NCBI GenBank assembly: GCA_049841135.1
Contig: JASGHK010000002.1
Span: 124,001-188,000, forward strand
Direction of reading: 5' to 3'
DNA: 64,000 nucleotides
DNA from: JACRCT01 sp049841135
GTDB lineage: Bacteria; Myxococcota; Myxococcia; Myxococcales; UBA5297
Below the pieces are notes generated by a model. The model was not told the DNA's origin and did not search any database. It worked only from the letters and a program-made list of their open reading frames with translations. Positions 36,984 through 45,807 of the stretch are shown here, piece by piece. Each line of letters opens with the position of its first letter. The stretch's first letter is position 1. The position numbers were made by a program, and so were the translations under genes.

Positions 36984-38271
36984 ATGGCCACTGCTCCCGT
37001 CCGCCGCCTCGTCGCAGCTCTTGGCACCATCCTGCTTCCAGGCCTGGCTGGCTGCTCGCTGCTCTTCGACACGGAGCGCCTCCGGCCTCCGGATTCGGGC
37101 GTCTCGACCAGCACCGACGCGGGACTCCAGCCCGACGCAGCGAGCGACAAGCCGGATGCGAGCGATAGGCCGGACGCGAACGCCGGCGATGCACAGGCTC
37201 TCGCGCAGGATGGGGGCCCGGCCCAGCCAGACGCAGCCATGGTCCCCGATGCGGGCACCGCTCCGGATGCCGCCAGTGGAGTCGAGGACGGCGGCGGCTG
37301 GCCCGACGCCACGTTCGTGGCGGCCGATGGCGGGCTGCCCCCATGCACCGGAGCCACTCCGTTGAAGACCTGGTGCGAAGCTGCCCCTCCCCGGCAATCT
37401 CGGCCAAGGGTCTCTCAATGGCGTCTCGGGCTCCGCCGCCCGAGGCGTCTGGGCTGTGGGCTGGGGCGACCCCGGGCCCATCGCACTTCACTGGAACGGC
37501 ACCGCCATCGCCAAGGTCGACACGACAGGCCCGGACGGAGGGGTGAGCAACGGAGAGTACGCTGCGGTCTGGGTCGACTCGGACTTCGCCTGGGTGGTGG
37601 GCGACCCCAACACCATCACGAGTGTCGCCCGCTGCACCGCGGCCGGCTGCGCGATCACCTACGCCAAGACGGACGTGGACACCTCGTTCTGGGCCGTGGT
37701 GGGGACCCCTGAAACTCTCCTGGTCGCCGGGGAGGTCGCCCAGTCGGACACCGCCGAAGACTGCCAGCGGCCCGAAGGCAAGACCTGCATTCCGGCGAAC
37801 ACCTCCTGCAGCCGGACGCGTTTCAATGCCGCGACCAGCCTCGGCAACGCCGTCGTGCTGGGTGGGCTCGGAGGCATCTGCACGAGGCCCCAACTCTCCG
37901 GCACCTGGGTCAGCAACGGCTGTGGCACGCCGACGGAGTACATCCGTGGCGTCTGGCTGGGGCCAGCCGGGGGCTACGCCGTCGGAACCGAGGGCATCTT
38001 CTCCTTCAGCACCTCCGGCGGAAGCTGCACCTTGGTCGACGACTTCGACCCTGCCGGAATGAACTTCGCCGCCGTCTTCGGTACCGCGGACAACAACGTC
38101 TGGGCGGTCGGCGACTCCGGTCTCGTCATGCACTTCGACGGCACCGAGTGGCAGCGCGTCCCGCTGGGGGACCAATTCAGTCTGACCGGAGTCTGGGCGA
38201 CCGCGACCGAGGTGTGGGTCGTCGGGCAGCGCGACTCGGCGCAACCGGCGATGCTGCGCTACAAGCCCTGA
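36984..38271 (+). CDS. Lipoprotein with beta-propeller domain (frameshifted)
   Basis: About 428 residues. Lipoprotein signal (TILLPGLAGCSLLFD), a long Asp/Pro/Ala linker (PDA-type repeats, about 40-115), then repeats of the kind found in myxobacterial propeller proteins: GVWAVGWGDPGPIALHWNG, FAWVVGDPNT, VWAVGDSGLVMHFDGTEWQ. The frame changes near 37385, between linker and propeller; the correct frame reads LPGNLGQGSLNGVSGS. Probably a surface protein; the substrate is unknown. The 13-base spacing from the gene before suggests an operon. The stop is 7 bases from the convergent selD stop. Confidence 0.78.
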
Positions 38272-38278
38272 GGCGTTC

Positions 38279-39323
38279 TCAGGGCTCGAGCACCATTCGC
38301 CCTGCCGGCCCGGCGACCACCTCGCCGATGTGGGCCGCCGCGAGCGTGCCACGCTTGCGCAACGCCTCGAGCAGCGCAGGCAGCCGCCCGGGTTCGACGG
38401 AGAGCAACAGGCCGCCGGAGGTCTGGGCGTCGTGCGCGGCGACGATGAGCGCCTCTTCGGCGCCGGCGATCTCCACGTCCGGCGCGTAGAAGCTCTGGTT
38501 GCGCCGCGTGCCACCGGGGACGTCGTCGGCCTTGATGGAGATCGACCACGTGCGGGAAGAGCGGCAGCTTGCCGGTCCAGATGCAGGCCGAGACGCCGCT
38601 GGCCAAGAGCATCCCGCGCAGGTGTCCGACCAGGCCGAAGCCGGTGACGTCGGTGCAGGCGTTGACCGGCACCTCCTCGATGGCCTCGCCGGCGCTCTTG
38701 TTGAGCATGCTCATCGACGCGATGGCGGCAGCGAGCGTCTCGGGCGGGCACTCCTTGCCCTTCTCGGCGTTGGAGACGATGCCGGTGCCCAGCGGCTTGG
38801 TGAGCACCAGCTGGTCGCCGGGCTTGGCCCCGGCGTTGCGCGCGACCTTCTTCGGGTGCACGAGGCCGGTCACCACCAGCCCGTACTTGGGCTCGTTGTC
38901 GTCGACCGTGTGGCCGCCGAGCACGGGGATGCCCGCCTCCCGCGCCTTGTCGGAGCCGCCGCGCAGGATGTCGGTGAGGACGCTCAAAGGCAGCTTGGTG
39001 CGTGGGAAGCCGGCGATGTTGAGCGCGAAGAGCGGCCGCGCTCCCATGGCGTAGATGTCGCTGATGGCGTTGGCGGCGGCAATCTGCCCGAAGGTGTAGG
39101 GGTCGTCGACGATGGGCGAGAAGAAGTCGAGCGTCTGGACGATGGCCGTCTGGTCGTCCAGACGGTAGACGGCGGCGTCGTCGGCCGTCTCCGTGCCCAC
39201 GAGCACGTTGGCGTCCGCAAACTTCGGGAGATCTTTGAGGACCTCGACCAGGTCCTTAGCGGGGAGCTTGCAGGCTCAACCACCGCCCGGGGTCAGCTCC
39301 GTCAGCTTGATCGGCTCGCTCAT
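38279..39323 (-). CDS. selD: Selenophosphate synthetase, selenocysteine-containing (frameshifted)
   Basis: About 347 residues from the ATG at 39323. Codon 16 (39278-39276) is TGA in the context PGGG-U-ACKL, which is the position of the catalytic Cys or Sec of SelD (GGCGCK in many enzymes). Downstream, VGTETADDAAVYRL, LGGHTVDDNEPKYGLVVTG and DVTGFGLVGHL match SelD throughout. A further frame change near 38540 is probably a sequence error. A SECIS-type hairpin follows the TGA. The enzyme makes selenophosphate from selenide and ATP. selA precedes it by 41 bases in the same operon. Ordinary gene callers would start at the Met about 40 residues in and lose the active site. Confidence 0.92.
39238..39256 (-). 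promoter_or_regulatory. Predicted SECIS hairpin of selD
   Basis: AGGACC pairs perfectly with GGTCCT; the 7-base apical loop is TGGTCGA, with G at position 2 and GGT inside, as in bacterial SECIS loops that bind SelB. The loop begins 25 bases after the TGA, within the usual 16-37 range. Confidence 0.75.
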
Positions 39324-39364
39324 CGTTCGCTCCGTCGTTCCATCGGCAGGTGAAGAGCCTGCCG

Positions 39365-40733
39365 CTACTTCGCCAAGACACCCTTGATGGCCGCGATCAG
39401 CGCGGCGTCCTCGTGAAGCAGGACCGTTCGCGGATCGAACAGCAGCCAGCCCTCTTCGATGCGCGCCACCACCGGCAGGTCGCAGCGCCGCAGGGCCAGG
39501 GCCGTCGCGTCGGGGGCGGGGACCTTCAGCCCCAGCACCTTCGTCGGCAGCACCATGCCGGGCAGCGCTCCGCCACCGACCGTCGAGTGCGACTCCCGCA
39601 CCGCGGCGTTGGAGAGCCCCAGCCGGTTCTCCCACTCGGTCGCCCGGAGCTCCGCCTGCTCGGGAGACATGGAGATGGCCTGCCAGATGGGGATCTTCCG
39701 GAGCGCCTCGCCGCGCTGGTAATGGCGCAGCGTGGCCTCGATGCCGGCGAGCGTGACCTTGTCAACCCGCAGGGCGCGCAGCAGCGGGTGCTTCTCGAGC
39801 TTCTCGATGACGGCGCGCTTGCCCACGAGGTAGCCGGCCTGCGGGCCGCCCAGGAGCTTGTCGCCACTGAAGCAGACGAGGTCGGCGCCGGCGGCGATTC
39901 GCTCCTGCACCGTGGGCTCGTGCGCGAGGCCGAAGGAGGCGGTGTCCAGGAAGGTGCCGCTGCCCAGGTCGTCGACGAGCGCGACCCCGCGGGCGCGGGC
40001 GACCGCCGCGAGCTCCTCCAGGGTGGCGTCGTGGGTGAAGCCGACCATCTGGAAGTTGGAGCGGTGGACCACGAGCAGCGCGGCGGTCCGCTCGGTGAGC
40101 GCGGCCTCATAGTCGGAGGCGTAGGTGCGGTTGGTGGTGCCGACCTCGACGAGCGAGGCGCCCGACTCGCGCAGCACGTCGGGGATGCGGAAGCCCCCGC
40201 CGATCTCCACCAACTGCCCGCGGGAGACGATGGCCTCGCGGCCCTTGGCGAGCGCGGCGAGGGCCAGGGTGACGGCCGCGGCGTTGTTGTTGACGACGAG
40301 GCCAGCCTCCGCACCGGAGAGCCGCGCCAGGAGCGCCGAACAGTGCGTGTAGCGGGACCCGCGCTCGCCGGCCTCCAGGTCGAGCTCCAGGTTGGAGTAG
40401 CCGCGGCCGACGCGCGCCATCGCCTCCAGCGCGTCGTCCGAGAGCGGGGCGCGCCCGAGGTTGGTGTGGATGATGACGCCGGTGGCGTTGATGACCGGCC
40501 TCAAGGTGGGGCGCGAGCCTTCGTCGAGCGCGGCGCCGGCGCTCATCAGGATGGCGTCTTCGGTCGGGCAGGCCGCGCCGGCGAGCACCGACTCGCGCGC
40601 GGCGTCCACCGCCTTGCGCAGCGCCTCGACCACCAGAGCGCGACCCTCGAGCTCGAATCCATCGCTGGACCTCCGCGGCCTCGAGCAGGCGGTCGATCTT
40701 GGGCAGCTTTCGCAGCTCGGCGGAGGGGTCCAT
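39365..40733 (-). CDS. selA: L-seryl-tRNA(Sec) selenium transferase (frameshifted)
   Basis: About 455 residues. N-terminus MDPSAELRKLPKIDRLLEAA from the ATG at 40733; a frame change near 40664; the rest is continuous: VINATGVIIHTNLGRAPLS, VVNNNAAAVTLALAAL and the PLP-Lys motif SGDKLLGGPQAG. SelA converts Ser-tRNA(Sec) to Sec-tRNA(Sec) with selenophosphate. It precedes selD, so the two steps of bacterial selenocysteine synthesis are co-encoded. selB and selC (tRNA-Sec) were not seen in this window. The frameshift is close to the N-terminus, so an intact gene is likely in the organism. Confidence 0.93.
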
Positions 40734-40836
40734 GAGAGCGGCGCGGAGCCTAGCATGCTGGACCGCGCGGGGTGCATTCCCAGAATCCACGGCGCCACGG
40801 AACTGACCGACAAACCCGGAAGCAAGGAGACCGCCC

Positions 40837-41199
40837 ATGAAGAAGCTGACCCTCGCCGTCGCCGCCTTCGCGCTCTTGGCCACCGCCCCCGCCTACGCCA
40901 GCGAGTTCAAGTGCAACGGCGACAGCGTCGAGAAGAGCGGCAGCACGCACTACAAGGTCCGCACCTCCGGCTCGGACATCACCATCGAGAAGTCCGGCAG
41001 CACCAAGGGCAAGGCCGTCAAGAGCGGCAGCAAGTACACCGTCGAGGTCAGCGGCAGCACCAAGGCCACCATCGAGAACGGCAAGATCTACAAGTCCGGC
41101 TCGACCTGGGCCTCGGTGAGCGACGCTCAGCGCAAGTACGACTGCCCCGACACCGTCGCCGCCACGCTCTGGGTCCTCGACCAGATCGGCGCGCTTTAG
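40837..41199 (+). CDS. Small secreted protein with SGST repeats
   Basis: 120 residues. Signal peptide (LAVAAFALLATAPAYAS), then a repetitive core in which KSGST or a variant recurs about every 9-14 residues (EKSGSTHYK, EKSGSTKGK, VKSGSKYT, EVSGSTKAT, YKSGSTWAS), each followed by a short beta strand, and a C-terminal helix. Two Cys (about 26 and 106) may form one disulfide. The pattern fits a small beta-repeat (propeller- or flower-like) fold; I cannot name the family with certainty. AAGGAG precedes the ATG. It is followed by a strong terminator, so it is monocistronic and could be well expressed. Confidence 0.78.
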   Translation: MKKLTLAVAAFALLATAPAYASEFKCNGDSVEKSGSTHYKVRTSGSDITIEKSGSTKGKAVKSGSKYTVEVSGSTKATIENGKIYKSGSTWASVSDAQRKYDCPDTVAATLWVLDQIGAL

Positions 41200-41245
41200 C
41201 CGTCCCGATTCGCGAACGAGCCGGGACCCTCTGCCTGGCTCATCT

Positions 41246-41278
41246 GGGCCTCCTCGCCGGCGCGAGGGGGCCCTTTTT
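41246..41278 (+). terminator. Rho-independent terminator of the SGST gene
   Basis: GGGCC-T-CCTCGC pairs with GCGAGG-G-GGCCC (one mismatch, four-base loop) and is followed by TTTTT at 41274-41278. Confidence 0.9.
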
Positions 41279-41445
41279 CGTGGCCTCGCAACCGTCTGGA
41301 AACACCGGGCTTTTCGGGGTCCACAGAAGCCCTCCTCCCCGATATGCCGGAATCACTGACGTTTTCCCGAACATTCCCGCATCCTTATATAGGCGACTGG
41401 CCGGCCCCTCCAATCTAGGCCCGACAACGAGGGTTCTCTCCACTC

Positions 41446-41606
41446 GTGAGCCTCAAGGTCGACGCCTCCTACGTCTACTTCGGCGCCGAGGATGGCCGAT
41501 CAAGAACCACGGCACTGACAACCGCTGCCTGGACGACCACACGTCGATCTTCTACGTGCGCGACCGGGACCAGACGGCACGGAAGATCGTCCGCCCGCTA
41601 AAGTAG
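41446..41606 (+). pseudogene. Short broken ORF of unknown origin
   Basis: From a GTG at 41446 the sequence reads VSLKVDASYVYFGAED, and after a frame change near 41490 a different frame reads PIKNHGTDNRCLDDHTSIFY to a stop at 41606. Together they could form a protein of about 53 residues. Composition and codon use look coding, but I know no family. The stretch 41279-41445 upstream has no gene; CTTATATA at about 41392 could be part of a promoter. Confidence 0.45.
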
Positions 41607-41693
41607 GCCTCGCGGGCGTCGCGGGCCCCAGACCAGATCCTTCCGGCGACTTCCCCGTTGAAGAGAGCAACCCGCCTTCACGGAGCCTCGCCG

Positions 41694-42835
41694 ATGAGAA
41701 AGCTCGCCGCCCTCTCCCTGGTCCTCGCGCTGTGCCTACCGCTTCGCGCCCTCGCCGCCGAGGAGCAGAAGCCCACCAAGCCCGCGCGGCCGCGCATCGA
41801 GCTGGTCTTCGCCATCGACACCACGAGCAGCATGGGCGGGCTCATCCAGGCCGCCAAGACCAAGGTCTGGTCCATCGTGAACCAGATCAGCACCGGCAAG
41901 CCGACGCCCGAAGTCCGCATGGGCCTGGTCGCCTACCGCGACCGCGGCGACGCCTACGTCACGCAGGTAACCGACCTGACCGCCGACCTCGACGCCATGT
42001 ACAGCAAGCTCATGGGCTTCCAGGCGCAGGGCGGCGGCGACGGCCCGGAGAGCGTCAACCAGGCGCTCGCCGACGCCGTCAACCGCATCAGCTGGAGCGA
42101 GGGCAACCGGGCGATGAAGATCATCTTCCTGGTCGGCGACTACCAGGGGCACATGGACTACGAGGACGACCAGAAGTACCCGGTCACCACGCAGCAGGCG
42201 GTGCGCAAGAACATCACCATCCACACCATCCGCTGCGGCAGCAACGGCGACGCCGAGACGCAGTTCAAGGACATCGCCGTGAAGGCCGAGGGCACGTACT
42301 TCTCCATCGAGCAGTCGGGCGGCGCGGTGGCGGTGGTCACCCCGTACGACGCGGACATCGCCAAGGTCGACGGCGAGCTGCGCACCACCACGCTCGCCTA
42401 CGGCGGCCGCGCGGTGCGCGAGGAGAGCAAGAAGAAGATGGCCGAGACCGAGGCCACCCTGGCCGCCGCGCCGGCGGAGGCCAAGGCCAATCGCGCCGCC
42501 TACGCCAGCCGCGCCGCCAAGGCCGCCCCCTCGGCCGCGTACGGCAGCGCCGACCTCCTCAGCGCGGTGGAGAGCAAGTCGGTCAGCCTCGAAAAGGTCG
42601 CAGACGAGGAGCTGCCCGACGAATGAAGAAGATGTCGCCGGCGGAGCGCAAGGCCTACCTCGACAAGAAGATCGCCGAGCGCAAGGCGAAGCAGGCCCAG
42701 CTCGACGAGCTGAACAAGAAGCGCGGCGACTACCTCGCGGAGCAGGCCAAGAAGGGCGGGGCCAAGGACAGCTTCGACGCCAAGGTGCTCGACGCGGTCA
42801 AGGAGAAGAGCGCCAAGGCCGGCATCGCGTACTGA
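41694..42835 (+). CDS. Secreted von Willebrand factor A-domain protein (frameshifted)
   Basis: About 380 residues. Signal peptide (SLVLALCLPLRALAA), a vWA domain (about 35-240) with the MIDAS-type motif DTTSSMGG, FQAQGGGDGPESVNQALAD and IIFLVGDYQGHMDY, then a Lys/Ala-rich coiled tail (MSPAERKAYLDKKIAERKAK). The frame changes at about 42622, where one missing base near GACGAATG restores the reading DEMKKMSP. The vWA domain probably binds a divalent metal and a protein partner in the periplasm or outside. No Mg-chelatase or TolB partner is adjacent. Confidence 0.83.
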
Positions 42836-42898
42836 GGGATCTTCGCGGACGCAGCGTGAGCCCGGAGTCGAGGAGCCAGCCCTCGATTCCGGGCTCGC

Positions 42899-43204
42899 CT
42901 ATTCCGCACAGGGATGATGCATCTGGAAATCGCCTAAGCATTCGCCACAGACGGGCGCCGCCCACGGAAAACGCGATTCATCGAACCAGGTCTCCAAATC
43001 CACCTCTGAGCCGAGCCGGTACTGGCTCATGCACGCCTCGCAGACCAGGAACGTCAGGGTGGCCTTGCCGTCGGCGGTCGACTCCCAGACCACACGGCGG
43101 TAGGTCACGACCGGGCCCAGTCCAGAAATCGCATACAGCAGGTGGCGACAACACAGCCCGCCGCCGCCGCGCAACCCGTGCTTCTCGCAACGCACCATCC
43201 CCAT
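42899..43204 (-). CDS. Small Cys/His-rich (zinc-ribbon-like) protein
   Basis: 101 residues from the ATG at 43204, with GGGAGG upstream. Cys and His recur as metal-binding pairs: CEKH and CCRHL near the N-terminus, CEACMSQY in the middle, CGECLGDFQMHHPC at the end, suggesting one or two structural zinc sites. There is no signal or membrane segment. The function is unknown. It starts 15 bases after the membrane-protein gene upstream, in the same operon. Confidence 0.65.
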   Translation of the reverse strand: MGMVRCEKHGLRGGGGLCCRHLLYAISGLGPVVTYRRVVWESTADGKATLTFLVCEACMSQYRLGSEVDLETWFDESRFPWAAPVCGECLGDFQMHHPCAE

Positions 43205-43219
43205 GAGCGCGCCTCCCGC

Positions 43220-44578
43220 CTAGTTCGCCGCGAATCTCTTCGCCGCCTTCATCGGCGTCCCGTACAGGCTCTTGTAGACGGCCTCCACCTTCTTGCGGAC
43301 CTCGTCCTCCGGCGCGGAGCAGAGCTCCTCGATGAGCTTGGGCAGCCCGTCGATCCCCGTGGGACTCAAGGTCTCCAGCAAGAGCGTCCCCGCGTAGTGG
43401 TGTGGCGTCGCCCGCGCCTTGGCCCCGCCCGCCTGGATCGCCAGGCGCGTCACCGTGATGCAAGGCGGCACCTCCGCATCGTGAAGCTGCCCGAGGTAGG
43501 CGCGCAGCTCGCGCTCAGCCCCGCGCGCGAACTCCAAGTCATCGTCTCCGACCTCCATCAGCAGCGGCTCCGGGATGGGCACCTCGTCCGGATCGAGCGC
43601 GTGCCGCGCCTCGTGCGCCTCCGTCGCCCGGGCCTCCAGCTCCAGCGCCAGGTCGAGCGCGCGCCTCCCCTCTCCTTCCCGCAGCGCCTCGTCCGCCCGC
43701 CGCAGGTCGCGAACGTCGCCGGCCACCAGCAACGGCCCGCCCTTGAGCTTGTAGTCGGTCGCCGGCATCAGCGACTCGAAGAAGTCCTCGCCCCAGGTGA
43801 GCTTCTCCGGCTTGGCGACCACCACCCGGCCGTCCTTGAGGTGGCCGCGCATCGCCCCGAAGAGCTGCTCGCGCCGCGCGAGCTGCCCGGCGCCCTTCGC
43901 CAGCGCCTCCGCTCCTGCCTTGGCCTCGACCGCCTTCCGCCAGAAGCGCAGCGCCGCCTGGTTCACGGCGTTGCCGTCTGGCGCTTCCTTGAACGACTTC
44001 TCGATCGACTCCATGACCGAGGGCTCGAGCCGGTCGACGAGCACCACCGGCACGTCCCCTCCCGCATGCCCCAGGTAGCCCATCTCGATGTTGACGTGGT
44101 CGAGCCGCCGCACGCGCAGGAGGAGCTTCCTCTTGCCTTCCAGCTCCCAGGTCGACCGCGCCAGGACGTCGTAGGTGAGCAGGTAAGGCAGCTTGGCGTA
44201 GACGACGACGTCGACCCAGTACGCGAGCCCTGCCTCACCCGCCGCTTCGTTGAGGCTCGCCACCGCGGCCTTGGTCTTCTCCTCGCTGGGCCACGCCCGG
44301 TCGATGGCCTCCAGCGCTTCGACAATGGCCGGCCACGGCTTGGCGAGGTCCTTGGCGGCCTGCAGCTCGGCGAACGGCATGTCCTTGCGCGCCTTGGCGG
44401 TCGCCCACCCCGGGATCTTGCGCTCGAAGAGCACGCGCTCGGGCGGCGGGGGCGGCGGAGGCTGGCTGCGCCGGGACCACCAGAGACCGCCGGCGCCGGC
44501 GGCGACGAGCAGGACGGCGACGAAGGCGATTCGGCGGGCCACGGGGGAAGGCTCCTGCGCAAGGTCTGGTGGCGCCAT
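43220..44578 (-). CDS. Membrane-anchored protein of unknown function
   Basis: 452 residues from the ATG at 44578. A single N-terminal transmembrane helix (about 15-35, RIAFVAVLLVAAGAGGLWW) is followed by a Pro run (QPPPPPPPE) and a mainly helical soluble part (PFAELQAAKDLAKPWPAIVE, RVRRLDHVNIEMGYLGHAGG). No catalytic motif stands out. It could be a periplasmic protein held in the inner membrane. It is divergent from the next gene (44625), with a 46-base gap that must hold both promoters. I do not recognise the family. Confidence 0.65.
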   Translation of the reverse strand: MAPPDLAQEPSPVARRIAFVAVLLVAAGAGGLWWSRRSQPPPPPPPERVLFERKIPGWATAKARKDMPFAELQAAKDLAKPWPAIVEALEAIDRAWPSEEKTKAAVASLNEAAGEAGLAYWVDVVVYAKLPYLLTYDVLARSTWELEGKRKLLLRVRRLDHVNIEMGYLGHAGGDVPVVLVDRLEPSVMESIEKSFKEAPDGNAVNQAALRFWRKAVEAKAGAEALAKGAGQLARREQLFGAMRGHLKDGRVVVAKPEKLTWGEDFFESLMPATDYKLKGGPLLVAGDVRDLRRADEALREGEGRRALDLALELEARATEAHEARHALDPDEVPIPEPLLMEVGDDDLEFARGAERELRAYLGQLHDAEVPPCITVTRLAIQAGGAKARATPHHYAGTLLLETLSPTGIDGLPKLIEELCSAPEDEVRKKVEAVYKSLYGTPMKAAKRFAAN

Positions 44579-44624
44579 CGTGCCGCCTTCCCGGTCCGCC
44601 TGCCAACGTGGCAGACTCTGCGCC

Positions 44625-45650
44625 ATGCCGCTGTTCGCGCCGAAGTTCCCGGATTGGCCCAAGCTCGACTGGAAGTGCCCAGCTGCCAAGGCCGACGCCT
44701 GGCTCGACAAGCGCACCTTCGAGATCGCCGCGCTCGCCCGCCGCTTCGAGCTGGCCTTCACCGTGCTCGCCGAGGAAGGAAAGCTCGACCTGGGCAAGGT
44801 CGACCTGGCCCTGCTCGACTGGGACAAAGCCGCCGCGCAGATCCTCGCCTACACCATCTGGGGCGAAGCCAAGCGCGTACCTTCCGACCCCAAGTTCGCC
44901 AAGGTCCTCGAGCAGATCTACTCGACCATCGGCAGGGCCCGCCTGAAGGTGCTGGGCGCCTTCGGGCGCAGCGAGGCCGCGGCGGTCTCCGAGCGCGAAG
45001 AGCAGCTGATGCTCGACCCGAAGGCGCTGCGGCCGGCCCCGTCCTCGCCCATCCCGACCAACTTCGCCCGCTTCACCGGCGAGTTCCAGGCCTTCACCAC
45101 CAGCGACGCCTTCAAGACGCTCGACAGCCTGAAGCTGGTCCCGGTGTCGGCCGACGAGGTGCTCAAGCGCACCCAGGCCGAGTCGAAGATGCTCCCGGAG
45201 TCGAGGCAGCTCGGGGCGCTGTTGGCCATCCTCCCCAGCGAGTGGGTCAACGCCACCTTCGAGACGCTCAAGCTCAAGCTGGACGAGGACGCCGAGCTGT
45301 CGTCGGCCTCCCGCAGCTCGGCCAAGCGCGGCGCGATCTACGAGCACCTGAAGAAGCCCGACAGCCTCCAGGCGCTGGTCAAGAAGCTGCTGCCCGAGGA
45401 GGCGGAGCTGCTCAACGACCTCCTCGTCCACGAGGGCTGGCTGCCCTATCGGCGCTTGCGCGACGCCTACGGTCTGGACGAGTCCGACGGCTACTACTGG
45501 AACACCCGCGCTCCAGCCGGTCCGCTGTCCAAGCTGCGGCGCAAGGCGCTGGCGTTCGTCGGCACCCGCAACGGCACGCCGATGGTCACCGTGCCGCTCG
45601 ACCTGGCGAAGGAGCTCATCGCCTTGGTGGGCAAGGGCGCTCCGGGGTGA
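44625..45650 (+). CDS. Soluble helical protein of unknown function
   Basis: 341 residues from the ATG at 44625. Mostly helical, with Lys/Asp-rich segments (PDWPKLDWKCPAAKADAW, FTVLAEEGKLDLGKVDLALL) and a C-terminal region (WLPYRRLRDAYGLDESDGYY) that could be a winged-helix-like unit. There is no signal peptide. I know no family, and no enzyme motif is apparent. Divergent from the membrane protein gene, with which it may share a job. Confidence 0.6.
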   Translation: MPLFAPKFPDWPKLDWKCPAAKADAWLDKRTFEIAALARRFELAFTVLAEEGKLDLGKVDLALLDWDKAAAQILAYTIWGEAKRVPSDPKFAKVLEQIYSTIGRARLKVLGAFGRSEAAAVSEREEQLMLDPKALRPAPSSPIPTNFARFTGEFQAFTTSDAFKTLDSLKLVPVSADEVLKRTQAESKMLPESRQLGALLAILPSEWVNATFETLKLKLDEDAELSSASRSSAKRGAIYEHLKKPDSLQALVKKLLPEEAELLNDLLVHEGWLPYRRLRDAYGLDESDGYYWNTRAPAGPLSKLRRKALAFVGTRNGTPMVTVPLDLAKELIALVGKGAPG

Positions 45651-45807
45651 GCTAGGGGCGCGCCAGCTTCTGGAACAGCGACCTCGTGCTCGAGAATGGA
45701 TGGCGCTGCCCTGACCTCGCCGGCCACGACGTAGGAGCACTACTCGAAACTCAAGGCCATGCAGGTCGTCTTCCGCATCGTGCGTCATCCGCACTGCACG
45801 TCACGAA

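Noticed and set aside
45651..45807. Possible fragments of an unrecorded gene on the minus strand
   Set aside because: Short stop-interrupted readings without conserved motif; not enough to call.
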